This document shows positions 7,029 to 14,554 of a stretch of 18,262 nt of DNA, piece after piece. The notes under the pieces are model-generated. The model was given only the letters and a program-made list of their open reading frames with translations. It was not told where the DNA came from and made no database searches. The stretch lies in the NCBI GenBank assembly GCA_903864375.1, contig CAIPFS010000330.1:1-18262 (forward strand), written 5' to 3'. Origin of the DNA: an uncultured Verrucomicrobiota bacterium (GTDB taxonomy: Bacteria; Verrucomicrobiota; Verrucomicrobiia; Limisphaerales; UBA9464). Position 1 is the stretch's first letter, and each line of letters opens with the position of its first letter. The position numbers and the translations under genes are program-made.

Positions 7029-7757
7029 TTAACGGATGACAAATTCAATCGGGACGATGTACTCACGCCGTTCGCCCGGGGGCCAGTGCCACAACCGGCG
7101 GACACCGGCCTGCGCCACGCGATCCAGGGAGTAGAAACCGGATGAGTCCTTGATTTCCACTTTTTCCGGAGTCCCATCGGGCGCCACCACCACATACAGG
7201 CGGACCTCCCCCGTCTCACGCCGGAGCATGGCATCGCGGGGATAGTCCACCTTGGGATAAAACCCGCCGTCCTTTTTGGCATCCCCCGTGAACAGGGTCG
7301 GGCCGGTCGGACGCGATGGAAGCGACTTCGGAGCTACCCGGGGCGGTGGTGGAACGTACTTGAAATCCTTCGCCAGAACCGTCGGACCGTTCACCGGCAC
7401 CGCAAAAGCGACGTCGGCGCTGTTGGCCACCACCACGGTGGCCACAGCGGGGGTGGGATCGGATTGGTCCGTGGTTTCCTCCACCTGTTCCTGGGGTTGT
7501 TGAACCTGGGGAGTCAGGTCCGGAATGAATTCCGGAATCACAACCGGGGTGCTATCCACCACCTCCGGATGAAACAACAATTCAGCCGGTTTCTTGGTCA
7601 GCAGAATTCCGACCGTTAGAACGGAGGCGCAGACTGCATTCATCCAGGTGACCTTGCGAAGAGGATCACGATGAGTCTGCGGCAGGGACTCCCGATTCAG
7701 GTCGGAGGCGACTCGTAGCCTCGGCGACGGCAAGGGTTGGACCGCAGTGGCGCTCAT
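7029..7757 (-). CDS. tonB: TonB family energy transducer
   Basis: A 242-residue protein from the ATG at 7757. The frame stays open upstream to a TTG at 7877, but that would add about 40 residues of unusual sequence. It has a cytoplasmic N-terminus, one membrane helix at residues about 37-54 (TWMNAVCASVLTVGILL), and a long Pro/Val/Gln-rich periplasmic spacer (PEFIPDLTPQVQQPQEQVEE ... VPPPPRVAPKSLP). The C-terminal TonB domain covers about 165-242 (YPRDAMLRRETGEVRLYVVV, then VAQAGVRRLWHWPPGERREY, ending in EFVIR). TonB spans the periplasm and transmits ExbB/ExbD energy to TonB-dependent outer-membrane receptors. None of those receptors is encoded in the window. It is the first gene of the minus-strand cluster and is read divergently from metF. 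Confidence 0.92.
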   Translation of the reverse strand: MSATAVQPLPSPRLRVASDLNRESLPQTHRDPLRKVTWMNAVCASVLTVGILLTKKPAELLFHPEVVDSTPVVIPEFIPDLTPQVQQPQEQVEETTDQSDPTPAVATVVVANSADVAFAVPVNGPTVLAKDFKYVPPPPRVAPKSLPSRPTGPTLFTGDAKKDGGFYPKVDYPRDAMLRRETGEVRLYVVVAPDGTPEKVEIKDSSGFYSLDRVAQAGVRRLWHWPPGERREYIVPIEFVIR

Positions 7758-7787
7758 GGGTAGGCGAATGCTGGTTGAAGTTCTGAC

Positions 7788-7811
7788 CGCAACGTTTGGG
7801 TAACCGTTGCG
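7788..7811 (-). promoter_or_regulatory. Inverted repeat in the tonB leader
   Basis: CGCAACG (7788-7794) and CGTTGCG (7805-7811) are perfect inverted repeats separated by 10 bases. They lie 31-54 bases before the tonB ATG. In DNA this could be an operator for a dimeric regulator. In tonB mRNA it could form a leader hairpin. It does not look like a recognisable Fur box. Which reading is right cannot be told from sequence alone. Confidence 0.45.
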
Positions 7812-7983
7812 TAGCGAACTGACGGAGAATTTATGGTGATACCCCTGAGCCGCAAGGCGGAAGTTGGGTCTGGTCAAAAATTAACACACCCCTAGATCCC
7901 GGAATCCTCCCGGGAACCGTGGCTCCGACTGCCTGGTATTGCCCCAAAAAAGGAAAACGTTCAACCCGATGGCGAAAGCGGAA

Positions 7984-8010
7984 ATATCTTCATATCGACA
8001 TATCCGGATG
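7984..8010 (+). promoter_or_regulatory. Tandem ATATC array before metF, candidate operator
   Basis: ATATC occurs three times with exact 8-base spacing (7984-7988, 7992-7996, 8000-8004), followed in phase by ATG at 8008-8010. The array ends about 11 bases before the chosen metF ATG. Exact phasing of an AT-rich word in GC-rich DNA, directly before a methionine gene, suggests a transcription-factor site. Met regulators with 8-base tandem boxes (MetJ) and ArsR-type SAH-responsive regulators (SahR) are precedents, but the MetJ word (AGACGTCT) differs. The regulator is therefore unassigned. Confidence 0.5.
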
Positions 8011-8020
8011 CGTTGATTTC

Positions 8021-8953
8021 ATGCTTGTCCAACACCGTTCCCTGACTCAAACTGTCCCTGTGATTCGACACATCCACGACATCCACGCAGAATGCCGGGC
8101 GGCTCGAAAGCCGGCTGTTTCCGTCGAATTCTTCCCGCCCAAGACCGATGAAGGCGACCGAAAACTGTTGCAGGAAACGCTTCCCGCACTGCTGGCCGGT
8201 CGACCCCATTATTGCTCGGTCACCTACGGGGCTGGCGGAAGCACCCGGGACAAGACCCTCGGGCTGGTGGAACGGATTCAAAATGAGTTTGATCTCACCG
8301 CGCTGATGCATCTCACCTGCGTCCATGCCACCCGGGCAGAACTGGTGGCGGTGATTGAAAACGCCCGCGCCAGGGGTGTTCGCAATATTCTGGCACTCCG
8401 GGGTGATCCGCCCGCCGGAACCTCCGAGTGGGTTAAAACCGAAGGGGGCCTTGAGTACTCCCACCAATTGGTCGAACTGATTCGGGAGCTGGGTGGTTTC
8501 ACCATTGGAACAGCCGGTTTTCCCGAGGGACACATCGCCCAGTCCGCCGGAAAATGGGTGGATTGGGGTTATCTCGCCGAAAAGGTCAAATCGGGGGCTC
8601 ACTTCATCGTCACACAACTCTTTTTTGATAATGAGGACTATTTCCGATTCCGCGACTACCTGTCCTCAAAACTGGGAATCGACGTCCCCATCGTCCCCGG
8701 TCTTCTGCCGGTGGTTTCCGCCAGCCAGACCCGGAAGTTCACTCAATTGTGTGGAGCCCGACTCCCGGAAACATTTTTAGCCCGACTCGATGCCTTGGGC
8801 ACCGATGATGCCGCGGTGATTGAGTTCGGGATCGACTATTGCGCCCGGCAGGCGGCGGAATTGGTCGCCGGAGGCGCTCCGGGGGTGCACTTTTACACCC
8901 TGAACAAGGCTTATTCGACCGTGGCCGTCCTCAGGCAATTGGGTTGGAGTTGA
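8021..8953 (+). CDS. metF: Methylenetetrahydrofolate reductase [NAD(P)H]
   Basis: A 310-residue flavoenzyme that reduces 5,10-methylene-THF to 5-methyl-THF, the methyl donor for methionine synthase. Diagnostic motifs run in order: VSVEFFPPK with Glu36 (counterpart of the E. coli catalytic Glu28), LMHLTCVHATRAEL, NILALRGDPP with Asp129 (flavin-tuning Asp120 in E. coli), GTAGFPEGHIAQ, LAEKVKSGAHFIVTQLFFD, VPGLLPVVSA and the C-terminal GVHFYTLNKAYST. The length fits the bacterial single-domain enzyme. The frame is open upstream to a GTG at 7919, but that N-terminus is unlike the family. ATG 8021 was chosen; GTG 8060 would also fit and would leave the ATATC array clear of the ribosome site. No metH or metE is in the window. 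Confidence 0.95.
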   Translation: MLVQHRSLTQTVPVIRHIHDIHAECRAARKPAVSVEFFPPKTDEGDRKLLQETLPALLAGRPHYCSVTYGAGGSTRDKTLGLVERIQNEFDLTALMHLTCVHATRAELVAVIENARARGVRNILALRGDPPAGTSEWVKTEGGLEYSHQLVELIRELGGFTIGTAGFPEGHIAQSAGKWVDWGYLAEKVKSGAHFIVTQLFFDNEDYFRFRDYLSSKLGIDVPIVPGLLPVVSASQTRKFTQLCGARLPETFLARLDALGTDDAAVIEFGIDYCARQAAELVAGGAPGVHFYTLNKAYSTVAVLRQLGWS

Positions 8954-9037
8954 CTAAACTCCGACGGTGCTTCACTGCTGGGGGGCATGAAGCTCCGGCG
9001 GTGGACCTGGCCCGCGGTGACTCGTCGGGGAATTCCG

Positions 9038-9970
9038 ATGGTCCGGTTTTTACGGACCCTGGGATGGCTGGTTTTCACGCTGTTCGGGTCCGGCGCGGCC
9101 CGTTCGGAAGAGGGCACTTCGGTCGTTATAGCCACCTATAACGTCGAGAATTTTCACATCCGCCCCTACGGAACGCGACCTGTCAAACCGGTGGATTCAC
9201 GAGCCCGGGTCGCCGAAATCCTGATGGCCATCCACCCGGATGTGGTGGCCCTCCAGGAAATGGGCGAGGCCGCAGCGTTGGACTCCCTTCAATCGACACT
9301 CAGCGAAGGCGGCCTCCACCTGCCCTACCGCGAACATCTGGGCGGATCCGATACCAATATTTTCGTCGCCCTCCTGAGCCGCTTTCCCATCGTTTCACGA
9401 AATCCCCACACCAACGACAGCTTTGTCCTGGATGGCCGACGGTTCCATTCCAGCCGGTCCACGATCGAAGTTGAATTGGAGGTGAGCCCGAATCGCCATT
9501 TGACGGTCCTAACGACACACCTGAAATCCAAACGCCCTGTCGCCATTGCCGACGAAGCCGAACTGCGGGAACAGGAGGCGAGGTTGCTCCGGGGACATGT
9601 GGATGATCTCCTTCGGGAAAATCCGAACGTTCCATTGGTGGTCTGCGGAGACTTCAACGACACGCCGGACAGCAAACCCATCCGCCTGCTGGTCGGCACG
9701 GGACGCCATGCGTTGATGGATACCCGCCCCGGTGAACGCGGGACGGAAGAACCCGGGGAAGTGGACGAATCCCGACATTCGCGGAGGGTGACCTGGACTC
9801 ATTTCTATGCTCAGGAGGACACCTACAGCCGGATCGATTACCTCCTGATCAGCCGGTCACTCCGGCAGGCCTGGCAGCCGGGCAAGAGCTCCGTATTTGT
9901 CCATCCGGCCTGGGGAGAAGCCTCCGATCATCGTCCAGTCGTCTGCACGTTCGATTTCCGCGCGCCGTAG
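9038..9970 (+). CDS. Secreted endonuclease/exonuclease/phosphatase family protein
   Basis: A 310-residue protein of the EEP (DNase I-like) superfamily. Motifs from the N-terminus are ATYNVENF (Asn35), VVALQEMG (metal-binding Glu74), NIFVALLSRFPI, LTTHLKSK (His161), VVCGDFND (Asp205, Asn207), SRIDYLLIS, and EASDHRPV (Asp297-His298). All residues expected for a metal-dependent phosphodiesterase or phosphatase are present. MVRFLRTLGWLVFTLFGSGAARS forms a signal peptide, so the protein is exported. I chose ATG 9038 because GGGGAA sits a few bases before it and the signal peptide is then of normal length; an in-frame ATG at 8987 would add 17 residues. The substrate may be nucleic acid, a phospholipid or an inositol phosphate and cannot be told from sequence. 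The gene begins about 85 bases after metF and ends 3 bases from the converging exonuclease gene. Confidence 0.9.
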   Translation: MVRFLRTLGWLVFTLFGSGAARSEEGTSVVIATYNVENFHIRPYGTRPVKPVDSRARVAEILMAIHPDVVALQEMGEAAALDSLQSTLSEGGLHLPYREHLGGSDTNIFVALLSRFPIVSRNPHTNDSFVLDGRRFHSSRSTIEVELEVSPNRHLTVLTTHLKSKRPVAIADEAELREQEARLLRGHVDDLLRENPNVPLVVCGDFNDTPDSKPIRLLVGTGRHALMDTRPGERGTEEPGEVDESRHSRRVTWTHFYAQEDTYSRIDYLLISRSLRQAWQPGKSSVFVHPAWGEASDHRPVVCTFDFRAP

Positions 9971-9973
9971 CCC

Positions 9974-10894
9974 CTACCAAAGTGTCGCCTGCCCACCGTC
10001 CGCCGGCGCCAACTCGGCCAGCATGCTCTTGAAGCCCCAGCGTCGATAACTCTCGCGCAAGGCCGCCTTCCTGAAGGGACGGGGCTTCAACTCATCCAGC
10101 TCAAGCCCTCCTTCCAGGTGAGTCCACAGGCGAATCATGGCCTGATTGCGGCGGACCGCCTCCTCCGCCAGCTTGAGATTGGAGCGCTGATTCTCCGACT
10201 TGATTTCCGCCAGCCGAAGATAGATGCCATCGATGCTGCCAAAGCGCTTTAGCAATTCCGCGGCCGTCTTGGGGCCAATCCCCGGCGCCCCGGGAATGTT
10301 GTCGGCGGAATCCCCCACCAGACTGAGCCAGTCCACCACTTGCCCGGGCCGCACGCCGGTTTTTGCCTCCACCTCGTCCGGGCCCCAGAGGCGCTCCAGT
10401 TTGTCTCCGGGATTGAATAAATGAATGCCCGGCTGAACCAATTGCATGAAGTCCTTGTCCGAACTGGCAAGGACGGTTTCCCACCCCCGCTTCACCGCCC
10501 GGACCGCATAGGTCGCCAGCCAGTCGTCCGCCTCGGTCCCTTCGACCGACCAGCTTGAATAGCCTTGATCCGCCACCCACTGTTGAATTTGAGGAAACTG
10601 GACTTCCAGGGGTTCAGGAGTTGAAGGTCGATTTGCCTTGTACCCGGGCAACAGGGCCACCCGCTCGGCTGCCAATCCTGCGTCCCAGGCCACCAGGATG
10701 TGGGTGGGTTTGAGGATCCCCTTCATCTTCTCAATCATCTTGATGAACCCGTAAATGGCATTGGTCGGAGCGCCATCCGGAGAATTCAGGCTTCGAATCG
10801 CGAAATGAGCTCGATAAGCGTAGGCGTGGCCGTCCACCAGCAGCAGGCGGGGACCAGCGGGTTCAGGAATCGCGGACATGCGGACAACGCTCAT
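9974..10894 (-). CDS. Stand-alone 5'-3' exonuclease (FEN/PolA N-terminal domain-like)
   Basis: A 306-residue protein equivalent to the 5' nuclease part of DNA polymerase I, with no polymerase domain. Metal-binding carboxylates look intact: LLLVDGHAYAYR (Asp21), VAWDAG (Asp71), EGTEADDWLA (Glu121, Asp123, Asp124), ASSDKDFMQLV (Asp146, Asp148) and VGDSADNIPGAPGIGPKTA (Asp195, Asp198), the last being the helix-three-turn-helix DNA-binding segment. Such enzymes remove RNA primers and 5' flaps. The tail after about residue 250 (PRPFRKAALRESYRRWGFKSMLAEL) resembles the segment that links to the 3'-5' domain in PolA. The frame runs to a TTG at 10915, but ATG 10894 or ATG 10879 is more likely; neither has a clear ribosome site. 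A Xni/ExoIX-like role is the alternative. Whether the genome also encodes a full PolA is not visible here. Confidence 0.9.
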   Translation of the reverse strand: MSVVRMSAIPEPAGPRLLLVDGHAYAYRAHFAIRSLNSPDGAPTNAIYGFIKMIEKMKGILKPTHILVAWDAGLAAERVALLPGYKANRPSTPEPLEVQFPQIQQWVADQGYSSWSVEGTEADDWLATYAVRAVKRGWETVLASSDKDFMQLVQPGIHLFNPGDKLERLWGPDEVEAKTGVRPGQVVDWLSLVGDSADNIPGAPGIGPKTAAELLKRFGSIDGIYLRLAEIKSENQRSNLKLAEEAVRRNQAMIRLWTHLEGGLELDELKPRPFRKAALRESYRRWGFKSMLAELAPADGGQATLW

Positions 10895-11022
10895 GACCCA
10901 AGGGCCGGGAGCCAATCAAAAAGATTCGAGCCGGCTTGGATTTGTGCCCATCGGACCCCTCAACACATTGAACAGTAATTCCCCACTGGCGTCCGAAAGG
11001 AAGCATTGCATAATCTCACCAC

Positions 11023-13587
11023 ATGAAATTCTGGCTGTTGGTCTGCCTTTTTGCGGCCATCGCGGGAGGTCAGGCCTCCCCGACTCGACCGGTCACTTCC
11101 AACCTGGACCCCGCCGGTACCTCGTTTGCGGTCAATACAGCCACCAACACCGCCCGGGTCGAAATTCCCTCGACGGTGCTGGGAGGCATGGACGGATCAA
11201 GTCGCGATTACTTCCTGATTTCAGCCAAGTATACCAACGCCCTCACCTTGTCGCCGAGTGCCGACGATGGGCGGATTGCCCAGACGGTTGGACGGGTTTT
11301 TGAGCGAAATCATTACACCCGGCACAAGTTTGATGCCGAGGTCGGTAAGAAGATGTTCGACCGGTACATTGACGCTCTGGACCCGCAACGCCTCTATTTT
11401 CTAAAGACCGATCTCGAGGAGTTTGACCCGGTCCGCGAGCACCTGGATGAATTGATCATGGTCAAGCGGGACGTCCAACCCGCCTATGATATCTTCAACC
11501 GCTTCCTTGTTCGTTACGATCAAGCCTATTCCACGGTCATCGATACCTTAAGGACCGGGAGTTTTGATTTTTCGGCCGACGACAAGATTCTCATCAACCG
11601 CAAGGAGGCTCCCCGCCCGGCCAACCTCGAGGAAGCCCGAAAACTGTGGGTCGACCGGCTTCGTTTTGAATACCTGAGCGAGAAGCTCGACGATGGTGAA
11701 GTCAAAGGCATGCTGACGGGCCTTCGGACTAATTTGATTTCTGGTGCCTTGACCAATGTACTGGAGGCGTTGACGAACAAATTCGGCTTGGAGCGTGGCA
11801 CCCAACTCGCCACCACCACCATTGCGAAGTTCAATGAAGGCCTGGCCAAGGCCGCGGCACCCGTCCGGACGAATGAGGTTCTGGACACCGTGCTTCATCC
11901 GATCAAGGGCGAAATTGAAGCCGCCCGCCCCGAGGCGATTGTCAAGAAGCTGGTCCGGCGCTACCAGCGAACACTCCGGAACCTCAAGCAATTCGAGTCA
12001 GACGAAGTCCTTCAATTCTGGCTGGATTCATTGGGGCATGCTTTTGATCCCCATACCGACTACATGGGGAAAAGGGAGCTCGACCAGTTCGCGATGGGAA
12101 TGAATCTGCGTCTGTTCGGAATCGGAGCCACCCTTGCCTCCGAGGACGGCTACACGGTCATCAAGGAGATCCGGGTGGGAACCCCGGCCGACCGCTCCAA
12201 ATTGCTCAAGGTGAATGACAAGATCATCGCTGTCGCACAGGGCGACAAGGAAGCGGTGGATGTCGTTGACGAAAAGCTCAGCAAGGTCGTCGACCAAATC
12301 CGTGGCAAAAAAGGCACTGAAGTCCGCCTCACAATCATTCCCGCAGGTGCAGATGCCTCCGCCAAGAAGGTCATTTCCTTGATCCGGGATGAAATCAAAC
12401 TGGAGGATGCCCAGGCCAAGGCGAAGCTGGTGGAATTCACCTCCGAGGGAGGCAAAACCAACCGAATCGGAGTGATCGACCTTCCCAGCTTCTACGCCAA
12501 TTTCAGCGTTGGAGACAACAAAGGTTCGGGCTCCACCACCACCGGGGATGTTAATAAACTGCTGAAGAAACTGACCGCCGAGGGCATCGATGGTGTCATC
12601 CTGGATCTGCGAAGGAACGGGGGGGGCTCCCTGGACGAGGCAATCAATCTGACCGGTCTTTTCATCAAGTCGGGCCCCGTTGTTCAGGTCAGGAATCCGG
12701 ACGGCACGGTCCAGATCGATGATGATCCGGATGATTCGGTGGCCTATGATGGCCCGCTTCTGGTTCTGACCAGCCGGTTTTCAGCGAGCGCCAGTGAAAT
12801 CCTGGCGGCAGCGCTACAGGATTACGGGAGGGCTCTGGTGGTGGGTGACAATTCCACCCACGGCAAGGGAACGGTCCAGACGGTTCAGGAGCTCGGTAAT
12901 TATCTTCGGGGCGTGGACAACGCCGGCGCGGTCAAGGTCACCATCCGGAAATTTTACCGGGCCAATGGAGGAAGCACCCAACTCAAGGGAGTGACCCCCG
13001 ATCTCGTCCTGCCCAGCTTGAATAATTATGCCGAGGTCGGGGAATCGTCCCTCGACAACGCCCTAGCCTACGACACGATCCCCAGGGCCATCTACGATAA
13101 ATTAAACCGCGTCCAGCCATACCTGGGTGAGCTCCAAAAGCGCTCGTCGGAACGATTGGGCAAGGATAAGGACTTCGCCTATCTGGCGGAGGATATCGAA
13201 CGCTACCGCAAGGCGCTGGCCGACAAGACCGTGTCGCTGAGCGAAACCCGCCGCCGGACCGAGCGGGACGAGCTCAAGGCGCAATCGAGGGCCCGAAAAA
13301 AGGAACTTCTGTCGCGGCATGAACCCCAGCCCACCACCTACGACATCAGCCTGAAGCAGGCGGCTGAAAAAGGGCTTCCCGCACCGGTGACCAACAAGGT
13401 TCCCTCCAGCATCACCGCGGACGGGGCGGATCCCCTGGATCCGGTGGAGGCCCACCTCGACCCCAACTCCGAGGAACTGGATGAACCTGTAACGGCGGTC
13501 GATATCCACCTGAAGGAGGCCGAGCGCATCCTTTTGGACTTCATCCGGCTGTCAACCGGCAAGAATGGCGTGGCCGCCACTCGCTAA
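11023..13587 (+). CDS. prc: Carboxy-terminal processing (tail-specific) protease, S41 family
   Basis: An 854-residue periplasmic protease of the Prc/Tsp type, longer than E. coli Prc (about 680). MKFWLLVCLFAAIAGGQAS is a signal peptide. Residues about 85-330 form the helical N-terminal domain (YFLKTDLEEFDP, YQRTLRNLKQFESDEVLQFWLDSL). A PDZ domain spans about 357-445 (TVIKEIRVGTPADRSKLLKVNDKI). The S41 core runs about 480-665: GVILDLRRNGGGS, then SRFSASASEILAAALQDYGRALVVGD with the likely nucleophile Ser589, then HGKGTVQ with Lys615 as general base. The C-terminal region, about 690-770, is rich in Arg, Lys and Glu like the Prc C-terminal domain (DFAYLAEDIERYRKAL, RRTERDELKAQSRARKKEL). Prc degrades or trims envelope proteins. 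The spacing between Ser and Lys is one residue longer than in E. coli by my alignment. The extra length lies at both ends. Confidence 0.92.
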   Translation: MKFWLLVCLFAAIAGGQASPTRPVTSNLDPAGTSFAVNTATNTARVEIPSTVLGGMDGSSRDYFLISAKYTNALTLSPSADDGRIAQTVGRVFERNHYTRHKFDAEVGKKMFDRYIDALDPQRLYFLKTDLEEFDPVREHLDELIMVKRDVQPAYDIFNRFLVRYDQAYSTVIDTLRTGSFDFSADDKILINRKEAPRPANLEEARKLWVDRLRFEYLSEKLDDGEVKGMLTGLRTNLISGALTNVLEALTNKFGLERGTQLATTTIAKFNEGLAKAAAPVRTNEVLDTVLHPIKGEIEAARPEAIVKKLVRRYQRTLRNLKQFESDEVLQFWLDSLGHAFDPHTDYMGKRELDQFAMGMNLRLFGIGATLASEDGYTVIKEIRVGTPADRSKLLKVNDKIIAVAQGDKEAVDVVDEKLSKVVDQIRGKKGTEVRLTIIPAGADASAKKVISLIRDEIKLEDAQAKAKLVEFTSEGGKTNRIGVIDLPSFYANFSVGDNKGSGSTTTGDVNKLLKKLTAEGIDGVILDLRRNGGGSLDEAINLTGLFIKSGPVVQVRNPDGTVQIDDDPDDSVAYDGPLLVLTSRFSASASEILAAALQDYGRALVVGDNSTHGKGTVQTVQELGNYLRGVDNAGAVKVTIRKFYRANGGSTQLKGVTPDLVLPSLNNYAEVGESSLDNALAYDTIPRAIYDKLNRVQPYLGELQKRSSERLGKDKDFAYLAEDIERYRKALADKTVSLSETRRRTERDELKAQSRARKKELLSRHEPQPTTYDISLKQAAEKGLPAPVTNKVPSSITADGADPLDPVEAHLDPNSEELDEPVTAVDIHLKEAERILLDFIRLSTGKNGVAATR

Positions 13588-13633
13588 AGCGTGTATTCCC
13601 TTCCGTCCACGACCTTCACGTTATTCTTGATGC

Positions 13634-14512
13634 ATGGATGCCTTGCTTGACTCGCTCGTCGAATTGATTCGCAGAACTTCGGCTGAAATCCCCGAGGACG
13701 TCCATCGGGCCATCCTCTCGTCGCTGGAGCAGGAAAAGCAGGGAACCATCGCTGAAAGCGCCCTCAAGATTATCGACCGCAACATTGCCCTTGCCCGGCA
13801 GAAGTCGCAGCCGATTTGCCAGGATACCGGAAGCATCATCTTCTACGTGGAGGCTCCGATGGGCTTCGACCAACTGGCGTTCGAACACACCTGTCGGTTG
13901 GCAGTGACTGCCGCCACCCGGAAAGGTTATCTGCGCCAGAACTCGGTGGACTCCCTGACTGGCGTCAATGATGGAACCAATGTCGGCCCCGGCTCACCCA
14001 CCATCCACATCCATCAGCATGCCTCGCCGACCGTTTCCGTCCGATTGATTCTCAAAGGCGGCGGATGTGAAAATGTGGGCGCTCAATATTCGCTGCCCAA
14101 CGAAAAGCTCCACGCCAACCGCGACCTGGACGGCTGCCGACGGGTGATTCTGGATGCCGTTCTTCAAGCCCAGGGCAAAGGCTGCGGTCCAGGCATCCTG
14201 GGCGTTTGTATTGGCGGAGATCGGGCCACCGGCTACGAATTGAGCAAGCAACAGTTCCTCCGCTTTCTCGATGACCGTAATCCGGACTCCCGATTGGACG
14301 CCCTGGAACAGGATATCCTGACGACTTCCAATGCCCTGGGCATTGGTCCCATGGGTTTTGGCGGAAAAACCACTCTTCTCGGTGTGAAAATCTGCGCTGC
14401 CAACCGGCTGCCCGCCTCCTTCTTTGTCAGCATCAGTTACATGTGTTGGGCCTACCGACGGCAGGGGATCGAACTTGATCCCGGATTCGCCATCTCCCGC
14501 TGGCTTTATTGA
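13634..14512 (+). CDS. Class I fumarate hydratase (or L-tartrate dehydratase) alpha subunit
   Basis: A 292-residue protein matching the N-terminal catalytic half of iron-sulfur fumarases. Likely [4Fe-4S] ligands are Cys62 (QPICQDTGS), Cys145 (KGGGCENVGAQ) and one of Cys184/Cys192 (GKGCGPGILGVCIGGDR). Other family landmarks are DSLTGVNDGTNVGPGSP and IGPMGFGGKTTLLGVKI, with a C-terminal PASFFVSISYMCWAYRR. Together with the beta subunit encoded 42 bases downstream it would interconvert fumarate and malate in the TCA cycle. E. coli FumA fuses the two halves, while many bacteria and archaea keep them separate, as here. Sequence alone does not exclude tartrate dehydratase (TtdA), but no tartrate transport or regulatory gene is nearby. 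No clear ribosome site precedes the ATG. Confidence 0.93.
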   Translation: MDALLDSLVELIRRTSAEIPEDVHRAILSSLEQEKQGTIAESALKIIDRNIALARQKSQPICQDTGSIIFYVEAPMGFDQLAFEHTCRLAVTAATRKGYLRQNSVDSLTGVNDGTNVGPGSPTIHIHQHASPTVSVRLILKGGGCENVGAQYSLPNEKLHANRDLDGCRRVILDAVLQAQGKGCGPGILGVCIGGDRATGYELSKQQFLRFLDDRNPDSRLDALEQDILTTSNALGIGPMGFGGKTTLLGVKICAANRLPASFFVSISYMCWAYRRQGIELDPGFAISRWLY

Positions 14513-14554
14513 TCGCAGCAGACTCCGATTTTTGATCCGCCTTTTTCCCGATCT

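Larger units (their letters stand above)
7758..8020. promoter_or_regulatory. Divergent tonB/metF control region
   Basis: These 263 bases lie between the two start codons and must hold promoters for both directions. Three structures are visible. A 7-base perfect inverted repeat lies at 7788-7811 on the tonB side. A 6-base inverted repeat TCCCGG (7897-7902) / CCGGGA (7910-7915) lies near the middle. A tandem ATATC array lies at 7984-8010 just before metF. The sequence from about 7930 to 8004 is richer in A and T than its surroundings. No strong sigma-70 hexamer pair was found for either gene; TTCAAC at 7960-7965 followed by AT-rich DNA is the best metF candidate and is weak. Confidence 0.6.

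Noticed and set aside
7758..7877. N-terminal extension of tonB from a TTG at 7877
   Set aside because: It would add about 40 residues before an already normal cytoplasmic tail and would overlap the inverted repeat; the ATG at 7757 gives a typical TonB layout.
7919..8020. N-terminal extension of metF from a GTG at 7919
   Set aside because: The added residues are basic and unlike MetF, and they would run through the AT-rich control region and the ATATC array.
11009..11014. CATAAT just before prc as a -10 box
   Set aside because: No -35 hexamer lies at a workable distance (the nearest TTGAAC, 10968-10973, is 35 bases away), and a start this close would make prc leaderless, which cannot be shown here.
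13588..13633. CGTG...CACG as a terminator hairpin between prc and the fumarase genes
   Set aside because: Only four pairs around a long loop and no T-run at a useful distance; too weak to call.
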